Below, piece by piece: positions 1-8,548 of a stretch of 64,000 nt of DNA (position 1 is the stretch's first letter; each line of letters begins with the position of its first letter). Where the stretch lies: assembly GCA_937934135.1 (NCBI GenBank), contig CALHAW010000001.1, positions 169,902 through 233,901 of the forward strand. Direction: 5' to 3'. A program made the translations under genes and the position numbers. The notes below the pieces were generated by a model, which saw only the letters and a list, made by a program, of their open reading frames with translations, had not been told where the DNA came from and made no database searches. The stretch is from an uncultured Alphaproteobacteria bacterium. Lineage in GTDB: Bacteria; Pseudomonadota; Alphaproteobacteria; Micavibrionales; Micavibrionaceae.

Positions 1-632
1 CCACCGGTGCCATCTGATGAAATACGAATAGCCGCATTTTCATTTAATGAAGCAATTTCAAAGTAACCTTGATCAGTTACACGCGCTCTTACGACATCTG
101 CCAGGTTACCAGCATCTGCGTTAATAGCAGAAACAACATCATCGATGTTTTCACCAGCATTGATCGCAATATTTAGTGTTGCTGTTGTGCCATCGGCTTG
201 TGTAACAGAAACATCAAAGTTATCACCAGCGGTAATAACACCACCGCCACCGATTGTTGTTAGGTCTGCAAGACTAGTAAGGTCTTCATTACCACGCGCT
301 CGTGAGAATCCTTCAGAGGCACGAATTTCTGATTGTGCTTCCAACGCAATAGAATCTGCTTGGTCAAGAAGTTGACCTAAGGTCTCAACACCAGTGTTTG
401 CCTGTTCAATCGTTCTGATAGATTGTGAAATACCATCTAGAAGTCTTGTAAGGTCACTTGCTCTGTTATTAAGAGATTGTGCTTGGAAAAAGTTTTGGGG
501 ATTATCCAGTGCAGAATTAACACGAAGACCTGTCGCCAAACGCAACTGCGTTGTGTCGATGTTTCTTTGTGTACTCTGAAGGGATAAAAGGTTATTCCGC
601 AATGCGGACGAAAGTACGATATCTCCTGACAT
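1..632 (-). CDS. Flagellin, N-terminal part (3' end beyond window)
   Basis: Filament subunit exported through the flagellar type III apparatus. The reverse-strand reading starts at an ATG at 632 behind a good Shine-Dalgarno AAAGGAG and runs open to position 1, giving 210 residues. The N-terminus MSGDIVLSSALRNNLLSL, followed by a coiled-coil segment (about residues 20-100, with LRLATGLRVNSALDNP), is the classic D0/D1 flagellin domain. Residues from about 135 (DNFDVSVTQADGTT) look like a flagellin IN hook motif. The C-terminal D0 helix is off the window. The gene lies downstream of flgE but is separated from it by a terminator, so it should be transcribed on its own. FlgL also shares this fold, but the length of the N-terminal coil and the IN motif favour flagellin. 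Confidence 0.9.
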   Translation of the reverse strand, partial: MSGDIVLSSALRNNLLSLQSTQRNIDTTQLRLATGLRVNSALDNPQNFFQAQSLNNRASDLTRLLDGISQSIRTIEQANTGVETLGQLLDQADSIALEAQSEIRASEGFSRARGNEDLTSLADLTTIGGGGVITAGDNFDVSVTQADGTTATLNIAINAGENIDDVVSAINADAGNLADVVRARVTDQGYFEIASLNENAAIRISSDGTG

Positions 633-700
633 CTTGTTCTCCTTTACTAGGGTTATATTTGCATACTGCAATTCACGAATACTTCGAGAATGTTATTAAT

Positions 701-730
701 AGTATAACAGAAATATTAAGAAGGTGTTAA
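701..730 (-). promoter_or_regulatory. Candidate sigma-70-like promoter of flagellin
   Basis: Reading leftward, TTAACA (730-725) is separated by 18 bases from TATACT (706-701), about 70 bases before the flagellin ATG. The surrounding 633-780 gap has no GG-N10-GC sigma-54 pattern and no recognisable sigma-28 box. The -35 element overlaps a TTTA-N7-TTAAC arrangement that resembles a CtrA half-site pair. This is pattern matching only. Confidence 0.35.
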
Positions 731-786
731 GAGGATTTAAAAAATATAATAATTTTTGTATGAAATGGATTATTTTATAAGAAAAA

Positions 787-810
787 CCCCGAATAGCGGA
801 CTATTCGGGG
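787..810 (-). terminator. Rho-independent terminator after flgE
   Basis: A perfect 10-bp stem, CCCCGAATAG / CTATTCGGGG, closes a 4-base loop. On the minus strand it is followed by TTTTTC. It lies 36 bases past the flgE stop, separating the flgI-to-flgE operon from flagellin. Confidence 0.9.
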
Positions 811-845
811 CCTTTTATTGCTAAGAGCGTCTTAATTACGATATT

Positions 846-2615
846 CTATCGTAGTCTCAGCAAGTCTTCTGTCATCTGGTCAACGGTTGTTACAACCCGC
901 GTATTGGCGGAGAATGCCCGTTGAGTGATGATCAACTTGGTAAATTCGTCAGCAAGATCCACATTTGAATTTTCAATGGCGTTACCTTCTAAAAGACCGG
1001 CCTGTGAAACGCCTGCTTCTTGAAGGAGGGGTTCACCAGATTCTGCGCTTTCAACATAAGAAGTTGAAGAAATTTCTTGCAGATTCGTAGGGCTAGCAAA
1101 GGTTGCGATAGGCAGTTTATAAAGTCTTGAAAGCGAACCATTTGAGAAACGCGCATTGACGTACCCTTCACGGTCAATTTCAATCCCTGTCTTCAGGCCA
1201 AGCTCTGCACCATTTTGGTTGGCGCTACTAACATTATAAAGACCAGCAAATTGCGTGAAGCCTGATATATCGACATCGATGTCCTGTGGGTTGGAACCAT
1301 TACCCCAATCTACATTACGAAGTTCAATGTCAATGTTTCCATCAAGGTCAGGAATGGCGTTTAATGTACCGTCACGGTTAAAGTTAATTAAACCTTGTGA
1401 TAACGGCACGGCACCATTAGGCCCAACCACATTGACCTGCCACCAACCGCGTGAGTTAAAGGCTCCTGGTGGTGGAGGGGGAAGGGATGTTGGATCAATT
1501 CCAAGTCTTGGGAAAACAGGCTCTGCTGGGGCTACTGCGAGGTTATCTGCAGGAAGCGCACCAACTGGCGTTACGGTTGCACCTGTCGTAAACCCTAGTG
1601 ATGCAAGGAAGGGTCCAGTATCATCTGTCAAGGTTAATGGTTGTGCAGGATCAACTGCAGAAATAACAAGCTGTCCATCATTATTGATATAGGCTTCTGC
1701 AGTGTTACCGCCACCCAATAAAGTGTTAATTTCAGTAATGATGTCACTTACTGTTGTGACATCGTCAACAACACCGCCAGCAGGAACACTTAGTGTTGTT
1801 CCACCAACGTCTATTGTAAATGAATCACCAGCTGCAATAAGAAGTGGGGCGTCACTTAGGAAGTCTTCTTCTTCAATATCACTTGTTGCAGAAATAACGG
1901 CCGCTTGTGGGCCTTCTACTTTAATAAATTCAAAAGTTACATCCTGTGCAGAACCAAGAGAGTCAAATACACGAAGGGTACGACTAAAGTCTAGATCGTT
2001 TGTTGGAAATCCAACCAAGTTGTCAGAAGTTGTTGTTGTTGAAATTGCTCTTGAAACTTCATCAGCATTAAGATTCAATCCCAAAGATCCAGCAGTTGTC
2101 TGTCTTGATTGACCGCTTGCAAGTGATACATCTACAGGAACCAAAGCACTGACATCCGGATTGTAAACTGTGTCATCGGTTGTTAGACTTGCATCCGCAA
2201 ATTCTGCATCAACAGGCCAGCCATATAAATATTGTCCGGCTGAGTTTTGAAGGATACCAAGCTCATCTTCATTAAACTGACCATTTCTTGTAAATTTAAA
2301 TGTTCCTGTTTCATCTAGTGTGTTTTGCGCACGAACAACAAAGAAGCCATCACCAGCAACAGCAACGTCAGTTGTAGATGATGTTTGTTGAATCTGGCCT
2401 TGCTGATCAACTTGTTGCAATCTGTTGACTGTTACTGCGCCCGGTGAATATTTTGCCGAAGCTGATTCAACGGTCACCAAGGCAGCAAAAGCAGCCTCTG
2501 AGCGTTTAAAGCCGGTTGTATTCACGTTCGCAATATTATTGGAAATAATTCCAGTTGCTTGCGATTGCGCACTTAAGCCTGATACGGCCGTATATAGTGA
2601 TCCAAATAAACTCAT
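846..2615 (-). CDS. flgE: Flagellar hook protein FlgE
   Basis: Subunit of the flagellar hook. The N-terminus carries the rod/hook signature (FGSLYTAVSGLSAQSQATG, then NNIANVNTTGFKR) and the C-terminus the matching helix (ENSNVDLADEFTKLIITQRA, ending MTEDLLRLR). At 589 residues it is larger than the roughly 400 of enteric FlgE. The extra length includes a flagellin-IN-like segment near residues 262-300 (FTIDVGGTTLSVPAGG) and a proline run near 378 (SLPPPPPGAFN), probably surface-exposed hook domains. It is the last gene of the flgI operon, next to flgD (its assembly cap) and followed directly by a terminator. Confidence 0.95.
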   Translation of the reverse strand: MSLFGSLYTAVSGLSAQSQATGIISNNIANVNTTGFKRSEAAFAALVTVESASAKYSPGAVTVNRLQQVDQQGQIQQTSSTTDVAVAGDGFFVVRAQNTLDETGTFKFTRNGQFNEDELGILQNSAGQYLYGWPVDAEFADASLTTDDTVYNPDVSALVPVDVSLASGQSRQTTAGSLGLNLNADEVSRAISTTTTSDNLVGFPTNDLDFSRTLRVFDSLGSAQDVTFEFIKVEGPQAAVISATSDIEEEDFLSDAPLLIAAGDSFTIDVGGTTLSVPAGGVVDDVTTVSDIITEINTLLGGGNTAEAYINNDGQLVISAVDPAQPLTLTDDTGPFLASLGFTTGATVTPVGALPADNLAVAPAEPVFPRLGIDPTSLPPPPPGAFNSRGWWQVNVVGPNGAVPLSQGLINFNRDGTLNAIPDLDGNIDIELRNVDWGNGSNPQDIDVDISGFTQFAGLYNVSSANQNGAELGLKTGIEIDREGYVNARFSNGSLSRLYKLPIATFASPTNLQEISSTSYVESAESGEPLLQEAGVSQAGLLEGNAIENSNVDLADEFTKLIITQRAFSANTRVVTTVDQMTEDLLRLR

Positions 2616-2675
2616 TTTTGCCTCCTATTTATAAAAGCGGATTGTGGGGTTGTGGTTATGGGGTTAAGATTTGTT

Positions 2676-3386
2676 TTATGTTTCTGGTGCATCTGTACCT
2701 TCATCTGTTTTGTTGTTATCTGTTGGTGTTTGTGCATTTAAGATTGCGGTTGTTGAAATGGCACGATCACCAACAAGGGCGAAAACAACGCCGTTTTGTT
2801 GTTCAATACCGCGGACGCGGCCTGTCACAACGGTGGTGGTTTTAATTGATTTATCTTCTTCATTTAAGGCATCAATGGAAATACTGTATGTGCCTTCGGG
2901 GACTTTCTTGCCCAGTAAATCCGTACCATCCCATGTGAAGTCGTGTGTGCCTTTGGTTTTGCCTGCCTCAGCAGAGAAAACAAGAGTACGTGACGCATCA
3001 AAAATGTTGATTTTTGATGTGGATGCCGGTGCATCTAATGAATAACGGATAGGGGTAGGGGTTTCACCATCATAAGAAATTTCTGAACTGATGTAAGAAG
3101 CATTTAAGCCAACAAAACCAAGAGCGTTGGTAATCCCTTCATTGACGCTGAGAGAAACAAGGTTATCTAATTTCTGATTAGCATTAATTTGTTGCTCAAC
3201 CTGTGAGAACTGCACGAGCTGTTCAGTAAATTGATTTGTATCCAGCGGGTCTGTAGGATCTTGGTTTTGAAGCTGTGTGGTCAAAAGGGTCAAGAACTGG
3301 GAAAAATCTTCCGCTAATGTAATGCGTTGGTTTGCGCTTGTCTGCGCGTTAGCTTGTTGTCCTGATAATGTTATGTCTGAAACCAT
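2676..3386 (-). CDS. flgD: Flagellar hook capping protein FlgD
   Basis: Scaffold that caps the growing hook. The family N-terminal motif is present: FSQFLTLLTTQLQNQDPTDP (residues about 29-48), then LDTNQFTEQLVQFSQVEQQIN. The C-terminal half is the Ig/tudor-like region with DFTWDGTDLLGKKVPEGTY (near 147-165), the FlgD FlgD-Ig motif. The length, 236 residues, is typical. It is placed between fliK and flgE, the usual alphaproteobacterial order. The tail is short and Asp/Glu/Thr-rich. Confidence 0.95.
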   Translation of the reverse strand: MVSDITLSGQQANAQTSANQRITLAEDFSQFLTLLTTQLQNQDPTDPLDTNQFTEQLVQFSQVEQQINANQKLDNLVSLSVNEGITNALGFVGLNASYISSEISYDGETPTPIRYSLDAPASTSKINIFDASRTLVFSAEAGKTKGTHDFTWDGTDLLGKKVPEGTYSISIDALNEEDKSIKTTTVVTGRVRGIEQQNGVVFALVGDRAISTTAILNAQTPTDNNKTDEGTDAPET

Positions 3387-3417
3387 TGTCTCGTATCCTT
3401 TAGTCTTCTTTGTTTTC

Positions 3418-5226
3418 CTACGCCAGTATGCTGTAATGCACGTGGCCTGTTTCGGGATCTACATCCCATGTCATATTTGTTACAATTATATCTTCATTAT
3501 CACTTTCAAGATCCGTGCCAGTTTTGCTTGATCCGCTTTGTTGACTGTCTTTTCCTGAATGAAAGTTGTGATCTTCTGCGGCCATTTCAAAATTGAGGGA
3601 GTCGCTATTGGCTTCCAAGCCTGCATTTTGTAGCGCTTTTTCAAGGGCGTTGGCATCACGTTGAAGCATTAAGAGCGTTTCTGGCTTTTCGACGATCAAA
3701 TGAACTTTGACGGATTTTTCTTTTCCAAACTCAAGCTGTATTTCCAGCTTTCCTAAATCGGCAGGATCAAGATAAAGCGTTACACTATTTGTATTAGCTG
3801 ATTGCGCGGATTTTGTAATTTGTGTCGCCACCGTGCTGGTCGCTGGGTGTGTTTGCCCAGCGACGCTGTTGGGGGAGGAAACAAGGTGCGCTGCTTGTAT
3901 AGCTTGCGTAAAAGGTGTGCCAGTTTGTAGATCAAAACCAAGCGCGTCACTAAAACCTAATTGCGCAGCGGGGACGGCTGTTAATTCTGCCGTAAGGGCC
4001 GCATTTGAAAGTAGATTTAATTGATTACCTGCGTTCTGGATTGCCGTTAAAAGCGCGTTATTTTGAACAGTGCCTTTGCCGATCACATTATTTTTTCCAA
4101 TATTATTATCATTGCCGAATAAGGTTTTAAATTCTGCATTACTAAGGGGGAGGCCAAGTTCAGCGTCTAAATCCTCTGTGAACGCGGCATCTGCGCCGTC
4201 GCCTGTGTTTGCGGCGTTAGAAGCGGGAGGGAGTGTCCCTGTGTTTGAGTCTATAATGCCTAAAGCAGAAGCGGTGTTTATATTTTTCAAAGGTGATGTG
4301 TCTGCAACCAATTTTTTCCCTGTTAAGGGCGTAACAACGGGCTGCGCTGGCAGGGTGTTTAATCCGATCTCTTTAAGAATATTATTGTGAAGCGGAAGAC
4401 CCAAAGAGATTGCTTCTTCAGCGGTAATTTCCTCTATCTCTTCTTTTTCTTTGATTTTTTCTTCGGTTTTAATTTCACTTTCTGCACTTTGTTCTTGTTG
4501 TCTTTCGATAAGAAGATTGATTGCATCAGGTGCAGCAAACTCATGATCACTGTCTCCAGGTGCTGGAATAATATTCCCCACTCCTGCGATGAGGTCTTCG
4601 ACGGTGAGTTCTCTGCCGAGTTTGTTTTCGACTTCTTCAATGCGATTTGTGATGTCAGTAAGCTGAGCAGGGTTAAGTCCCGTTGCGATGAGTAATTCAA
4701 AGGGGGACCCCTCTGCGCCGTAATCACCGGTGCGAAAGGAGTCTAGGCTGGCCTCCAGTTGCCCAAGCCGTTGATTTAATCGTTGAACAAGATTGGCGAT
4801 TGTACCGCTTTCAGGTGGTTTGGGTAAGCCACTGGTTAAGTGATTAACCAGTTTTTCAATTTGCTCAATACGGTTTTCTTGCTTCAATAAAATTTGTTCA
4901 ATTTTTAAGTCGGCTAATTTTTGATCTAAATCTTGATCAATATCCTGCCCCAGTAAAGCGAGCTTCAAAAGTGCAAGATCGGCTTTTTCATTTTCTAATT
5001 TTTTAGAAAGAAGATCTTCTACGCCTTTTGCGTCTTGTTTGTTAGAGAGTTGTTTTTGGAGCTGTGTGTCACTTTCTTCCAAACGGCCTAAAATAAATTT
5101 CAAGAAATCAATTTTTGTTGTGTTTGTTTCTTCGTTGGAAATTGTCGCTCCTGTCAAAGCGGACTTTGTCGTATTTGCGGTGTTTCCAGTACCAAGAGCA
5201 ATTTGTGTTGTAAAAAAATCGACCAT
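3418..5226 (-). CDS. fliK: Flagellar hook-length control protein FliK
   Basis: Secreted ruler that ends hook growth and switches export specificity through FlhB. The recognisable part is the C-terminal Flg_hook domain at about residues 480-575, with LYLDPADLGKLEIQLEF and LMLQRDANALEKALQNAGL. The remaining ~470 residues are low-complexity: helical N-terminal stretches, an acidic/charged segment EEKIKEKEEIEE near 260, and Asn/Ala-rich linkers. This is usual for FliK, whose length sets hook length. At 602 residues it is at the long side for the family. It sits between the flgN-like gene and flgD in one operon. Confidence 0.9.
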   Translation of the reverse strand: MVDFFTTQIALGTGNTANTTKSALTGATISNEETNTTKIDFLKFILGRLEESDTQLQKQLSNKQDAKGVEDLLSKKLENEKADLALLKLALLGQDIDQDLDQKLADLKIEQILLKQENRIEQIEKLVNHLTSGLPKPPESGTIANLVQRLNQRLGQLEASLDSFRTGDYGAEGSPFELLIATGLNPAQLTDITNRIEEVENKLGRELTVEDLIAGVGNIIPAPGDSDHEFAAPDAINLLIERQQEQSAESEIKTEEKIKEKEEIEEITAEEAISLGLPLHNNILKEIGLNTLPAQPVVTPLTGKKLVADTSPLKNINTASALGIIDSNTGTLPPASNAANTGDGADAAFTEDLDAELGLPLSNAEFKTLFGNDNNIGKNNVIGKGTVQNNALLTAIQNAGNQLNLLSNAALTAELTAVPAAQLGFSDALGFDLQTGTPFTQAIQAAHLVSSPNSVAGQTHPATSTVATQITKSAQSANTNSVTLYLDPADLGKLEIQLEFGKEKSVKVHLIVEKPETLLMLQRDANALEKALQNAGLEANSDSLNFEMAAEDHNFHSGKDSQQSGSSKTGTDLESDNEDIIVTNMTWDVDPETGHVHYSILA

Positions 5227-5255
5227 TAAATTTCTTTCTAATTAAATATCTTTAT

Positions 5256-5759
5256 TTAAGCTGTTTCACTGACACCGACACTGGCGCGAATACCTGAATA
5301 CATACGGCCAGTAGAGCCATAAATAAGTTCTTCTTCTTTTTTTGCCGCTTCACGGGTTTTTTCCATGATGCGTTCACCAAGGCGTTTCATACCGTTTTTC
5401 ATACGGCCCAGTGCGGCGTGATTTTCATAGACTGTTTCTGAAAATTCTTCGCGCATGGATTCCATTTTTTGTTTAAGGGCGCTATCTGCTTTTTTAAGTT
5501 CGTCTTGACGATCTAAAAGCTGGCTCATGCCGCTAATATAATCTTGTGCAATACCAAGCTTTTTTTCTTGAAGGGCAAGAAAAGACGGTGTGTCCGCATC
5601 TTTTAATGCATTTGTTTCTTCTGCCAATGTGCCGCGGAGTTGATTGATAGTGACCATCATTTCTTGCATGGCTTTATTAGGGTCACGGTGTAAGCGTTTT
5701 TCTGTTTTTTTATGCTCTGCTCGTTTAGCGCCAGCGTTTGTTGCGGTGGATTCATTCAT
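5256..5759 (-). CDS. FlgN-like flagellar coiled-coil protein (probable export chaperone)
   Basis: A 167-residue, almost entirely helical and charged protein with no signal peptide. Its size, heptad pattern (for example MVTINQLRGTLAEETNAL, then LQEKKLGIAQDYISGMSQLL) and place right after flgJ fit the FlgN/FlbY-type flagellar chaperones that escort hook-associated proteins, but sequence identity in this family is low and I assign it mainly by context. The start ATG shares one base with the flgJ stop (TAATG), so translation is coupled. An alternative is a generic flagellar coiled-coil protein of unknown function. Confidence 0.6.
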   Translation of the reverse strand: MNESTATNAGAKRAEHKKTEKRLHRDPNKAMQEMMVTINQLRGTLAEETNALKDADTPSFLALQEKKLGIAQDYISGMSQLLDRQDELKKADSALKQKMESMREEFSETVYENHAALGRMKNGMKRLGERIMEKTREAAKKEEELIYGSTGRMYSGIRASVGVSETA

Positions 5760-6130
5760 TATCTATCTCCATCTAGGTAAAGTTCTGCGCGGGGGTCGTT
5801 CGCGCCTTCTTGTAATTTAATCATTTCTGCTTTCACGGCGTCAGCAATGCCGATCTCTCCGCGCTCTGCAATTAATTTGCCGTATTCTTGAATCATAAAT
5901 CCCCGAAAGACTTCTTCGCCTTTACCGCCACCAAAACGTGAATTAGTTTTAAGGCCTTCAAACATGGGTTTAATCATTTCAGTCATAAAAACAGCTTCAA
6001 ATTCCTTTGCCGCACTTTCGATTTGTTCGAGGTTTTTGTCCTTTGCATTGCCTGCCTTTAAGGCGGCGTTCGATGCGTCAGCCTGTGACGATTGCATAAG
6101 AGCCAATGATGTATCTGCGGTTAAATTCAT
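5759..6130 (-). CDS. flgJ: Rod-binding protein, FlgJ N-terminal domain type
   Basis: Rod cap/scaffold protein of the flagellar basal body. Residues about 35-105 carry the Rod-binding domain: AAKEFEAVFMTEMIKPMFEG followed by FRGFMIQEYGKLIAERG. At 123 residues it has only this domain. The muramidase half seen in enteric FlgJ is absent, which is normal in alphaproteobacteria, where a separate enzyme cuts peptidoglycan (Caulobacter CheL-type). It starts 4 bases after flgI ends and is coupled to the next gene by TAATG. Confidence 0.9.
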   Translation of the reverse strand: MNLTADTSLALMQSSQADASNAALKAGNAKDKNLEQIESAAKEFEAVFMTEMIKPMFEGLKTNSRFGGGKGEEVFRGFMIQEYGKLIAERGEIGIADAVKAEMIKLQEGANDPRAELYLDGDR

Positions 6131-6134
6131 TTTC

Positions 6135-7256
6135 TTATAATGTCTCTATATCTGCTTGCAGGGCGCCGGCTGCTTTGATGGCCTGTAGGATCGAAATCGT
6201 ATCGCGCGGGGAAACACCTAAACTATTTAGCCCTGTGACAAGATCTTGCAGTGTGACACCTGTTTCTACGACGGCCAGTTTGGCATTTGGCCCTGTATTA
6301 ATTTCAATATTGGTGCGTGGCACAACTTGTGTTTCGCCTTGTTGAGCAAAGGGGCTAGGCTGTGACACTTGGGGTGTTTCTACAATTTTAACGGTTAGAT
6401 TTTGTTGGGCGATAGCAACGTTACTGATGCGAACATCTGCGCCCATTACAATCACGCCAGAGCGTTCATCGATGACCACACGGGCCACTTGATCTGGTGT
6501 AATAGGTAATTGTTCAATATCTGTAATAAGATCTACAATCGTGCCTTTATATGATTTAGGACGGCGCAGCACGACGCTGGCGGCGTTTTCGGCATTGGCA
6601 ACGCTTTTATCTGTTGAACCATTAATAGCCGCCGCAATACGGCGCGCTGTTGTGAAGTCTGGGTTACGAAGCGCAAGGCGGATTTCTTGAAGATCCGCTA
6701 ATTCAAAGTCAATTTCACGTTCTACAATCGCGCCGCCAGGGACACGGCCTGCCGTTGGAATATTTTGTGTCACCGTTGCGGCGTCACCTTCAACGGTAAA
6801 TCCAGAAATAATGACCGGCCCTTGTGCAACTGCATAGACCTCACCATCTGCAGCAAGAAGTGGGGTAACAAGTAAAGTCCCGCCACGCAAGCTGTCTGAA
6901 TCACCTAAAGCGGAGACATTTACGTCAATATCGGCGCCTTGATTTGTAAAAGGGGGAAGGGTTGCTGTCACGATTACGGCGGCAACATTGCCTGTATTCA
7001 TGTTTTGACCCCGTGTGCTGACGCCTAAACGCTCTAACATCGAAATCAAGCTTTCTTCGGTAAAGGGAGAATTATTCAGGGAATCACCTGTCCCGTTTAG
7101 GCCAACGACCAGACCATAGCCGACTAATTGGTTGTCACGGACGCCTTCAAAATCAACGATATCTTTAATGCGGGTTGTTCTGGCCTGTGCGTCATTTGCC
7201 GTGAAAAGGCTCAATGCTGGTAAAATAGCTAATAAAATGATCAGTGTTAAACGCAT
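6135..7256 (-). CDS. flgI: Flagellar P-ring protein FlgI
   Basis: Periplasmic P-ring subunit around the rod. The N-terminus is a signal peptide (MRLTLIILLAILPALSLF, cleavage near AQA-RT). The mature start has RIKDIVDFEGVRDNQLVGYG and LVVGLNGTGDS, the FlgI signature. The C-terminus LNSLGVSPRDTISILQAIKA is also family-typical. It is 373 residues, the usual length. It is the first gene of the leftward flgI-flgJ-flgN-fliK-flgD-flgE operon, and a sigma-54-like site lies about 50 bases upstream. Confidence 0.97.
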   Translation of the reverse strand: MRLTLIILLAILPALSLFTANDAQARTTRIKDIVDFEGVRDNQLVGYGLVVGLNGTGDSLNNSPFTEESLISMLERLGVSTRGQNMNTGNVAAVIVTATLPPFTNQGADIDVNVSALGDSDSLRGGTLLVTPLLAADGEVYAVAQGPVIISGFTVEGDAATVTQNIPTAGRVPGGAIVEREIDFELADLQEIRLALRNPDFTTARRIAAAINGSTDKSVANAENAASVVLRRPKSYKGTIVDLITDIEQLPITPDQVARVVIDERSGVIVMGADVRISNVAIAQQNLTVKIVETPQVSQPSPFAQQGETQVVPRTNIEINTGPNAKLAVVETGVTLQDLVTGLNSLGVSPRDTISILQAIKAAGALQADIETL

Positions 7257-7304
7257 TATGTTTCCTAAACCTTATAATTCGTAGAAATATTCATAGAATT
7301 ACAA

Positions 7305-7321
7305 TGCGAAGAACATGCCAG
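7305..7321 (-). promoter_or_regulatory. Candidate sigma-54 promoter of flgI operon
   Basis: Reading leftward: CTGGCATGTTCTTCGCA. The invariant GG and GC are 10 bases apart, as in the sigma-54 consensus TGGCAC-N5-TTGCA, with two mismatches. The expected transcript start is about 38 bases before the flgI ATG. Confidence 0.5.
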
Positions 7322-7410
7322 TTCTAACGCGCTCTAAGTGTTGTAAATCAAGGGAGGAGGCCGGTAAGTTGGGCAAAAAACGCACTTTTACAGTGAAAAA
7401 CACGGTATTA

Positions 7411-7425
7411 AGGCAAAATTTGCCT
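7411..7425. promoter_or_regulatory. 7-1-7 inverted repeat upstream of fliX
   Basis: AGGCAAA-A-TTTGCCT is a perfect dyad in the flgI/fliX gap, followed on the plus strand by CTTTTTT. It could be an operator or a short terminator-like hairpin blocking read-through into fliX. Nothing else supports either reading. Confidence 0.3.
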
Positions 7426-7492
7426 CTTTTTTATGTGTTTATTGTGCGCTCCCTGTGTCGTGATATTTGTAAATTGTGATATAATCATTTTC

Positions 7493-7921
7493 ATGAAAAT
7501 AGATGGTCCTTCCAAAACAGGCGGCGCGCAAAAAACGGGCAAAGCCAAAAAAGCAGGTAAAACAGATAGTTCCTTCGGTGATATGGTCACAGAAGCGTCT
7601 CAAGCAACCTCTGCGGCGTCTCCCGCACAGACGGTGAGTCGGGTTGATGCGTTGTTGGCAGTGCAGGGGGTGGATAGTGCCACAGAAGGCGCGGCACGTC
7701 GCCGCATGCACCATCGCGCTGATGCAATTTTAGAGAAATTGGACGATTTGAAGCTATCCTTGCTGTCTGATGGCTTAACAGTGGGGCAGGTGATTAATAT
7801 TGCGGATATGGTGGCCTCCCACCGTGAGCGCATTAATGATCCAGAAATGACAGCGCTTTTGGATGAAATTGATCTGCGAGCGCAAATTGAGCTGGCCAAA
7901 ATCAGAAAAGCTATTCAGTAA
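7493..7921 (+). CDS. fliX: Flagellar assembly regulator FliX
   Basis: In Caulobacter, FliX couples basal-body assembly to activity of the sigma-54 activator FlbD. This 142-residue protein has a Lys/Gly-rich N-terminus and a C-terminal helical domain with RRRMHHRADAILEKLDDLKL and LDEIDLRAQIELAKIRKA, matching the family in length and layout. It diverges from flgI, exactly as in Caulobacter. The ATG at 7493 is chosen over an in-frame ATG at 7433, since the extra 20 residues are hydrophobic and unlike the family. No Shine-Dalgarno is visible, and a TATAAT at 7480-7485 lies only 8 bases before the ATG, so the mRNA may be leaderless. Confidence 0.88.
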   Translation: MKIDGPSKTGGAQKTGKAKKAGKTDSSFGDMVTEASQATSAASPAQTVSRVDALLAVQGVDSATEGAARRRMHHRADAILEKLDDLKLSLLSDGLTVGQVINIADMVASHRERINDPEMTALLDEIDLRAQIELAKIRKAIQ

Positions 7922-8059
7922 GAATAAGGGTGAAATATTGAATAAGAGCAGAATAATGGAAGATTAAGTCTTGTATTTCACAAGCCTAAACCATATATTT
8001 TCTGCGCAATTTATAGATTTCATTGATTAATACATTGATAAACAAAAAAGGACGCCACA

Positions 8060-8536
8060 ATGGCACAAGCAAAAAAAACAGCAAAAAAAACCACAAAGAA
8101 AACGGCTAAGAAAACAGCCAAAACATTAACGGCAGATTATGATCCGTTGAAAGATAAGGGTGAATATATGGGCCCTGTTATGCTTGAATTTTTCCGTGAG
8201 GAATTAAATAAATGGAAGCGTGATTTGATCCGTGAATCGTCAGAAACTATTCAAAATACATTGCAAGAAACAGAACTTCAAAAACCTGACCTTGCCGACC
8301 GTGCCTCTGCCGAAACAGACCATGCATTGGAGCTTCGTACACGTGACCGCGAAAGAAAATTGATCAATAAAATCAATTCTGCTCTTCGCCGTATTGATGA
8401 GGGTGAGTATGGATATTGTGAAGAAACAGGCGATGAAATTGGCGTTGCCCGTTTAATTGCACGCCCAGTCGCCACGTTAAGTTTGGAAGCGCAAGAGCGC
8501 CACGAACGCAACGAAAAAATCCATAGAGAAGATTAA
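8060..8536 (+). CDS. dksA: DksA/TraR-family RNA polymerase-binding regulator
   Basis: Binds the RNA polymerase secondary channel and, with ppGpp, adjusts transcription of stable RNA and other genes. The coiled-coil region (about 50-110) and the family segment INSALRRIDEGEYGYCEETG plus RLIARPVATLSLEAQERHE identify it. Of the four zinc-ligand cysteines of E. coli DksA only one remains (C120); the others are replaced by Gly, Ser and Ala, as known for alphaproteobacterial DksA. The N-terminus is an unusual Lys/Thr/Ala tract (residues 3-22, repeats of KKTAKKT) that could bind nucleic acid. It has Shine-Dalgarno AAAGGA and converges with flgH. Confidence 0.93.
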   Translation: MAQAKKTAKKTTKKTAKKTAKTLTADYDPLKDKGEYMGPVMLEFFREELNKWKRDLIRESSETIQNTLQETELQKPDLADRASAETDHALELRTRDRERKLINKINSALRRIDEGEYGYCEETGDEIGVARLIARPVATLSLEAQERHERNEKIHRED

Positions 8537-8548
8537 ATTTAACTTTTC

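Noticed and set aside
1255..2112. Plus-strand frames of 145 and 136 residues inside flgE
   Set aside because: They are antisense shadows of the flgE coding sequence; their translations are low-complexity Ser/Pro/Val with no family and no start signal.
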